Shown here: one piece after another, positions 60,549-64,000 of the stretch
Position numbering within the stretch: position 1 is the stretch's first letter
How the letters are laid out: each line of letters begins with the position of its first letter
NCBI RefSeq assembly: GCF_004522235.1
Contig: NZ_SDLT01000010.1
Span: 1 to 64,000 of the forward strand
DNA from: Amycolatopsis nivea
GTDB lineage: Bacteria > Actinomycetota > Actinomycetes > Mycobacteriales > Pseudonocardiaceae
Reading direction: 5' to 3'
Length of the DNA: 64,000 bases
The notes under the pieces: generated by a model
What the model saw: the letters and a program-made list of their open reading frames with translations, nothing else
Told to the model about the DNA's origin: nothing
The model's database searches: none
Made by a program: the position numbers and the translations under genes

Positions 60549-61162
60549 TACTTGGGGAGTCGGGTCAATCCGCTCAACGCCAGCCGCAATCCGCGCGCTT
60601 CCCACCGTTCGATGTCCGCGAAGTCATCGGACCCGCCGTTCTGTACCCACTGGATCAGTGCGTGCCGCATCGTCTGGATCACCAGCAGCGCCGGAAGCTC
60701 ACGCAGGAACGGGTCCTCGTCGAGTTCGTAATACCGCGCCAGAAACCGCGTCACTGCCTCGCTGAGCCCCTCGCACCACTCCACGAACCGGAGCCGGTAC
60801 TGCGGCGTGTTGACGATGAGCGTCATGATCTGGTGGTCGTACTCCGGCACCTGCCGCCGGTTGAGCTCCGTGGTGAGCGCGGCCGTCAGGACCTCGACCG
60901 GGTCCGCGTCGTCCGGCGCGTCCTCGAGTCCTTGGAGGATGACGCGTTCGCTGCGGCGCAGCAGCGGCATCAGGACGTCCTCCTTGACCGGGAAGTGCCG
61001 GTGGAACGTCCGCGGGTTGATCCCGACGATCTCGCAGATCCGCTCGACAGTGACCGCCGTGTGGCCCTCGGCCACGAACAGGTCGCGTGCGGTGAGCGCG
61101 ATGCTCATCCGCAGCTCCTCGGCCCGGCGCTCGGTGAGGGTCTGCCGTTTCGGCTCCGTCAC
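60548..61162 (-). CDS. TetR-family regulator bordering the steroid operon
   Basis: 204 aa from the GTG at 61162, which follows GGGAGGGAG; the frame is open further upstream without a ribosome site. TetR domain in LTARDLFVAEGHTAVTVERICEIVGINPRTFHRHFPVKEDVL. A TGTCAGAATATGACA site lies 102 bp upstream and resembles that before the IclR gene at the other end of the cluster. Likely a cluster regulator, effector unknown. Confidence 0.88.
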   Translation of the reverse strand: MTEPKRQTLTERRAEELRMSIALTARDLFVAEGHTAVTVERICEIVGINPRTFHRHFPVKEDVLMPLLRRSERVILQGLEDAPDDADPVEVLTAALTTELNRRQVPEYDHQIMTLIVNTPQYRLRFVEWCEGLSEAVTRFLARYYELDEDPFLRELPALLVIQTMRHALIQWVQNGGSDDFADIERWEARGLRLALSGLTRLPK

Positions 61163-61263
61163 CAGGACTCCCTCCCTGTCGCGTGCATGGACCGTAGCCG
61201 CCCGGACGCGCCTGGTGCTGCCCGCTGACCGCTCTGCGGAACAACGCGCCGTCCGGCCACGGG

Positions 61264-61278
61264 TGTCAGAATATGACA
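61264..61278. promoter_or_regulatory. Near-palindrome TGTCAGAATATGACA
   Basis: Differs from the perfect iclR palindrome (47885) at a single base. Shared operator sequence at both edges of the steroid cluster. Confidence 0.6.
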
Positions 61279-61374
61279 CGTTCCGGCGCGGCCCGCGGCG
61301 ATCCTGCTACGCTCGGGTGTGATGAACGACTACTCGTGCAGATCGGAGGTTCCGTTCGCCCCAGGTGAGTGCTG

Positions 61375-61686
61375 ATGCACCCATTCCCCGCGAACGAGAA
61401 TCCTCGTCTTCTTTCCTGGGCGCGCGTGCGACAGTTCGCCGTGCCGCCGTCGATGATCGAGTCAGCGACTGCCCGCCGGGCCGCGGGCGACTGGGCCGGA
61501 GCCTGCGCCGCCGCCCGCGTCGACGTGGATCTGAACCTGCGAACGGCAAGCCGGGCTCACGGCGCTGGGCCGGCCGCGCAGATCCGCTGTGGACTTACCC
61601 TCCGTGAGCCTGGCTCATCGAGGTGGCGGATTGCGCCACCTGGCCCAGTGGTAGCGGGGGCAACAGCGGGTATCCCCACCCCATGA
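61375..61686 (+). pseudogene. N-terminal remnant of a large actinobacterial DUF protein
   Basis: The first about 50 residues (RQFAVPPSMIESATARRAAG, DWAGACAAARVDVDLNLR) resemble, from memory, the opening of a family of large actinobacterial hypothetical proteins in which FAVPxxMIExATxRRLAGDW is followed by several hundred residues. Here the reading turns into non-protein-like sequence and stops after about 100 codons. I judge it a truncated gene. Confidence 0.35.
61621..61641. terminator. Small hairpin before the DUF1206 gene
   Basis: Eight-base arms AGGTGGCG (61621-61628) and CGCCACCT (61634-61641) with loop GATTG, 41 bp before the DUF1206 start. Terminator of an upstream transcript or a leader structure. 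Confidence 0.45.
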
Positions 61687-62498
61687 ACCGGATCGCCGCC
61701 AAGGTCGCCCGAGGCGAAAAGACCGACACCGCCCAGCTCCTCGGCCGGGCCGGAATGGTTTGTTACGCGCTCGTGCACCTCATCCTTGCCTACCTCGCCC
61801 TGCGGGTCGCCTTCGGCAGCGGCGGACAGCCCGACCAGAAGGGCGCGTTGCAAGAGGTCGGGTCGACGGCGTTCGGCCAGGTCCTGCTGTGGGTCCTCGC
61901 GGCCGGGCTCGTCGCGTTCGGGCTGTGGCAGTTCCTGATGGCCGCGACCGGATACACCTGGACCAGCGGCGGAAAACGGACGCGCAAACGGTTCGGCGCC
62001 GCCGCGCGAGGAATCGTCGTGCTCGCGATCGGCGCCACCGCCTTCCGCCTCGCCGCGGGCCAGGGCGGCGGTGGTTCGAGCGATCAGACCCAGCAGGAAT
62101 TCACCGCGAAGCTGCTCCAGTTGCCCGCCGGCCCTGCGCTCGTAGTGGCCGCCGCCGCGATCGTGCTCGGCGTCGCCGTCGCGGCCGGGGTCAAGGGCGT
62201 GAAGCAGAGTTTCCTCGAGGATCTCGACCTGGCCGGGCTGCCCGGCAAGACCCGCCGCTGGGTCGGCTGGCTGGGCAGCACCGGGTACCTGGCGAAGGCG
62301 GTTGTTTTCGCGGTGACCGCGTTCCTGCTGGGCTACGCCGGTTTCCGCTCCGACGCGAAACAGGCGGGCGGGTTGGATGCCAGCCTCAAAACCCTCGCCG
62401 CCCAGCCGTTCGGCGCGGTGCTACTGACGGTGGTGGCGCTCGGTCTCGCGGCGTTCGGTGTTTATTGCCTGGCTGCGGCGTGGGCGCATCGGCGCTGA
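61683..62498 (+). CDS. DUF1206 membrane protein
   Basis: 271 aa with six hydrophobic helices arranged as three repeated pairs. LLGRAGMVCYALVHLILAYLALRVAFG and later GSTGYLAKAVVFAVTAFLLGYA are repeats of the DUF1206 unit, each starting with a G-x-x-Y pattern. Function unknown. Confidence 0.87.
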   Translation: MNRIAAKVARGEKTDTAQLLGRAGMVCYALVHLILAYLALRVAFGSGGQPDQKGALQEVGSTAFGQVLLWVLAAGLVAFGLWQFLMAATGYTWTSGGKRTRKRFGAAARGIVVLAIGATAFRLAAGQGGGGSSDQTQQEFTAKLLQLPAGPALVVAAAAIVLGVAVAAGVKGVKQSFLEDLDLAGLPGKTRRWVGWLGSTGYLAKAVVFAVTAFLLGYAGFRSDAKQAGGLDASLKTLAAQPFGAVLLTVVALGLAAFGVYCLAAAWAHRR

Positions 62499-62499
62499 C

Positions 62500-62664
62500 G
62501 GGGTGCCTGCGACCAGCTCCGTGCCGTCGCTCGCCGCGTCCCCGTTCGGCGCGTTTATCGTCTGGCTCCGGCGGTGAGCGGCCCGCGGTCAGGGAGTGCC
62601 CGCGAGCAGGTCCGTGCCGTCGCTCGCCGCGTTTATCGTCTGGCTCCGGCGTTGACCGGCCCGC
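62500..62664. repeat. Tandem repeat with copies of the ybdK 3' tip
   Basis: Two units of about 75-87 bp share CCGTGCCGTCGCTCGCCGCG, TTTATCGTCTGGCTCCGGCG and a GGCCCGCGGTCAGGG junction; the first has a short insert. The second unit begins with the ybdK tail (TCAGGGAGTGCCCGCGAGCA) before diverging. Confidence 0.75.
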
Positions 62665-62666
62665 GG

Positions 62667-62790
62667 TCAGGGCGTGCCCGCGAGAAGGTCCACGACATCC
62701 TCGCCGCGGCCTCGCTCTGGGAACCGGTTCCGTTGCCGGTCCGCGCCGCAGCCTTCGGCGCACAGTTGCGCTGTGGGTTCCTGCGCGGAT
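62667..62790 (-). pseudogene. Duplicated C-terminal fragment of ybdK
   Basis: On the minus strand about 40 codons end in RGRGEDVVDLLAGTP-stop and include QLCAEGCGADRQR, matching the end of the intact ligase gene at 62840. No start or catalytic part. Direct duplication of the gene end, about 170 bp downstream. Confidence 0.85.
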
Positions 62791-62839
62791 CTCGGATGAG
62801 GTCAGCTCGGCCAGAGCGGTGTTGCTGACGAGCCCGCAG

Positions 62840-63934
62840 TCAGGGAGTGCCCGCGAGCAGGTCCACGACATCCTCGCCCCGCCCCCGCTCAGCGAACCGC
62901 CGCCGTTGCCGGTCCGCGCCGCAGCCCTCGGCACACAGCTGCGCCGTCGCCTCTTGCGCGAACTCCAGATCCCCGGCCGATTCCAGCGCGGACGACGTCA
63001 CCTCGATCAAATCCGCGAGCACCGCCTTCGCCGGGGCCAAATCGCCACTCCGCGGGTGCGGGCAACAACCGCTGATGCCGTCCCGCGACGCGCGCCAGAG
63101 GTGGGCTCGCAGCACCTCGTTCGGCAGGTCCGGCGGGGGATCGTCGTCCGCCAGTGCGGTGGCGACCAGGCCTCGCGCGAGCACTCCCAGCAAGACCGCC
63201 TCCTCGGGCGTCGCGGCGACGTCGGCGATGCGGAACTCGATCGTCGGCTGCTTCTCCGAGAGCCGGGCGTCCCAGTAGACCATCCCGCGGTCGAGGATCG
63301 CGCCCGAGCGCAGCCACGCGTCGACGACGCTTTCGTACTCGTCGAGCGACGCGAACCGCGGGGGCGGGCCGGCCGAGGGCCAGCGGCTCCATTGTTGGTA
63401 GCGCCAGCTGCGGTAACCGGTGTCGTAGCCGTCGGCGATCGCGGAATTCGCGGTCACGGTCAGCAGCGCGGGCAGCCACGGCCGGATCCGCCCGAGCACC
63501 TGGATGCCGGTCTCCTTGTCCGGGATCGCGACGTGCACGTGGCAGCCGCAGGTCAGCGACGTCCGCGCGGTCGCCCCGAAATGCTCGCCGATCCGCTCGT
63601 AGCGCGGACTCGGCGTGACGTCCGGCAACCCCTCCTCCAACACCGGCGGCGAGGCCGCGGGCAGCAACCGGCGATTCTGCCGCCGGGCGGCCGCCGCCAG
63701 ATCCTCGCGCAACTCGCGCAGCCGCTGCAGTGCCTCGCCACGGGTCCGGCAGACGTCGGTGGCGATCTCGGCCTGCGCCTGGGTCAGTTCGTGCTGCAGT
63801 TCGCCGTTGTCGCCGCCCGTTTCCGCGGCGCGGTCGACGACGTCGTCCGCCTGGGCCAGCCGGCCGTCGCGGTCGACGACGAAGAACTCCTCCTCGATGC
63901 CGAAGGTCAGCTCGTCGCCGGTCTGGTCGTTCAC
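62840..63934 (-). CDS. Carboxylate-amine ligase, YbdK/GCS2 family
   Basis: 364 aa from GTG at 63934 with AGGAGAA upstream. LTFGIEEEFFVVDRDGRL is the family start; ELTQAQAEIATDVC, SLTCGCHVHVAIPDKETGIQVLGRIRPWLPALLTVTANS and QPTIEFRIADVAATPEEAVLL follow. Members show weak gamma-glutamylcysteine ligase activity or make peptide bonds in specialised pathways. Complete in the window. Its 3' end is duplicated twice or more downstream. Confidence 0.9.
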   Translation of the reverse strand: MNDQTGDELTFGIEEEFFVVDRDGRLAQADDVVDRAAETGGDNGELQHELTQAQAEIATDVCRTRGEALQRLRELREDLAAAARRQNRRLLPAASPPVLEEGLPDVTPSPRYERIGEHFGATARTSLTCGCHVHVAIPDKETGIQVLGRIRPWLPALLTVTANSAIADGYDTGYRSWRYQQWSRWPSAGPPPRFASLDEYESVVDAWLRSGAILDRGMVYWDARLSEKQPTIEFRIADVAATPEEAVLLGVLARGLVATALADDDPPPDLPNEVLRAHLWRASRDGISGCCPHPRSGDLAPAKAVLADLIEVTSSALESAGDLEFAQEATAQLCAEGCGADRQRRRFAERGRGEDVVDLLAGTP

Positions 63935-64000
63935 CGAGGTTCTCCTGGGGTCGGGGGCATCGGAGTACCCCGGCGGCCTCGCGCGCAAACGACGTTTTCC

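Noticed and set aside
1..64000. CRISPR array, prophage or insertion sequence
   Set aside because: No regularly spaced short repeats with unique spacers, no transposase, integrase or phage structural genes were seen.

Overview
The window is about 70% GC, densely coded and uses GTG/TTG starts freely. Its content (a KshA/KshB/Hsa steroid ring-degradation set, a UdgX-type glycosylase, an F420/PPOX protein, a SigB/F-type sigma factor, a CFP29-type encapsulin, actinobacterial DUFs) points to a soil actinomycete, most likely a Pseudonocardiaceae such as Amycolatopsis. The genus is my inference. No transposase, integrase, phage gene or CRISPR array was seen.

Layout. 1-669: gene-free, with a degenerate 57-bp tandem repeat and a 24-bp-stem hairpin. 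0.7-7.2 kb: a TetR/creatininase pair divergent from a five-gene operon (luciferase-like monooxygenase, two crotonases, flavin reductase, acyl-CoA ligase), with two matching GTTA-N8-TAAC operators between them. 7.3-8.3 kb: small VOC, DUF2795 and PPOX genes. 8.4-12.5 kb: a seven-gene Mrp/Mbh-type cation/proton antiporter operon lacking the large MrpA domain. 12.6-21.9 kb: a self-contained selenium island: selD, tRNA-Sec, selA, selB, then a selenocysteine formate dehydrogenase (in-frame UGA plus SECIS hairpin), its Fe-S subunit and an NrfD-like membrane subunit. 21.9-29.8 kb: zinc alcohol dehydrogenase, UdgX, a hemerythrin-encapsulin nanocompartment pair, malic enzyme, CYTH-CHAD protein and a sigma factor.

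29.8-42.3 kb: AraC regulator and alpha/beta hydrolase, MFS carrier, a hydroxyacid-oxoacid transhydrogenase divergent from a large FAD/Fe-S 2-hydroxyacid dehydrogenase (possibly a 4-hydroxybutyrate to D-2-hydroxyglutarate to 2-oxoglutarate relay), IclR, a quinone-oxidoreductase/TetR pair, a MarR/SDR pair and topoisomerase IB. 42.4-47 kb: DUF4383 protein, FAD-Rieske oxidoreductase, manganese catalase and two SDRs. 47-61.2 kb: a steroid catabolic cluster. IclR, kshA and a ketosteroid isomerase lie on the minus strand. A 10-kb plus-strand operon follows: kshB, hsaA, hsaC, a Baeyer-Villiger monooxygenase fused to an HSL esterase, a KstD-like flavoprotein, hsaB, hsaD and kstD, ended by a hairpin facing a TetR gene. 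61.2-64 kb: a gene remnant, a DUF1206 membrane protein and a YbdK-type carboxylate-amine ligase with duplicated copies of its 3' end.

How it works together. The steroid genes can dehydrogenate, 9-hydroxylate and open rings A/B, while the fused monooxygenase-esterase could remove a C21 side chain in two steps. The selenium island carries all the machinery one selenoprotein needs beside that selenoprotein. Two genome-structural themes recur: intergenic perfect hairpins of one sequence family, and partial duplications of gene ends (selA 5' end, iclR 3' end, ybdK 3' end).
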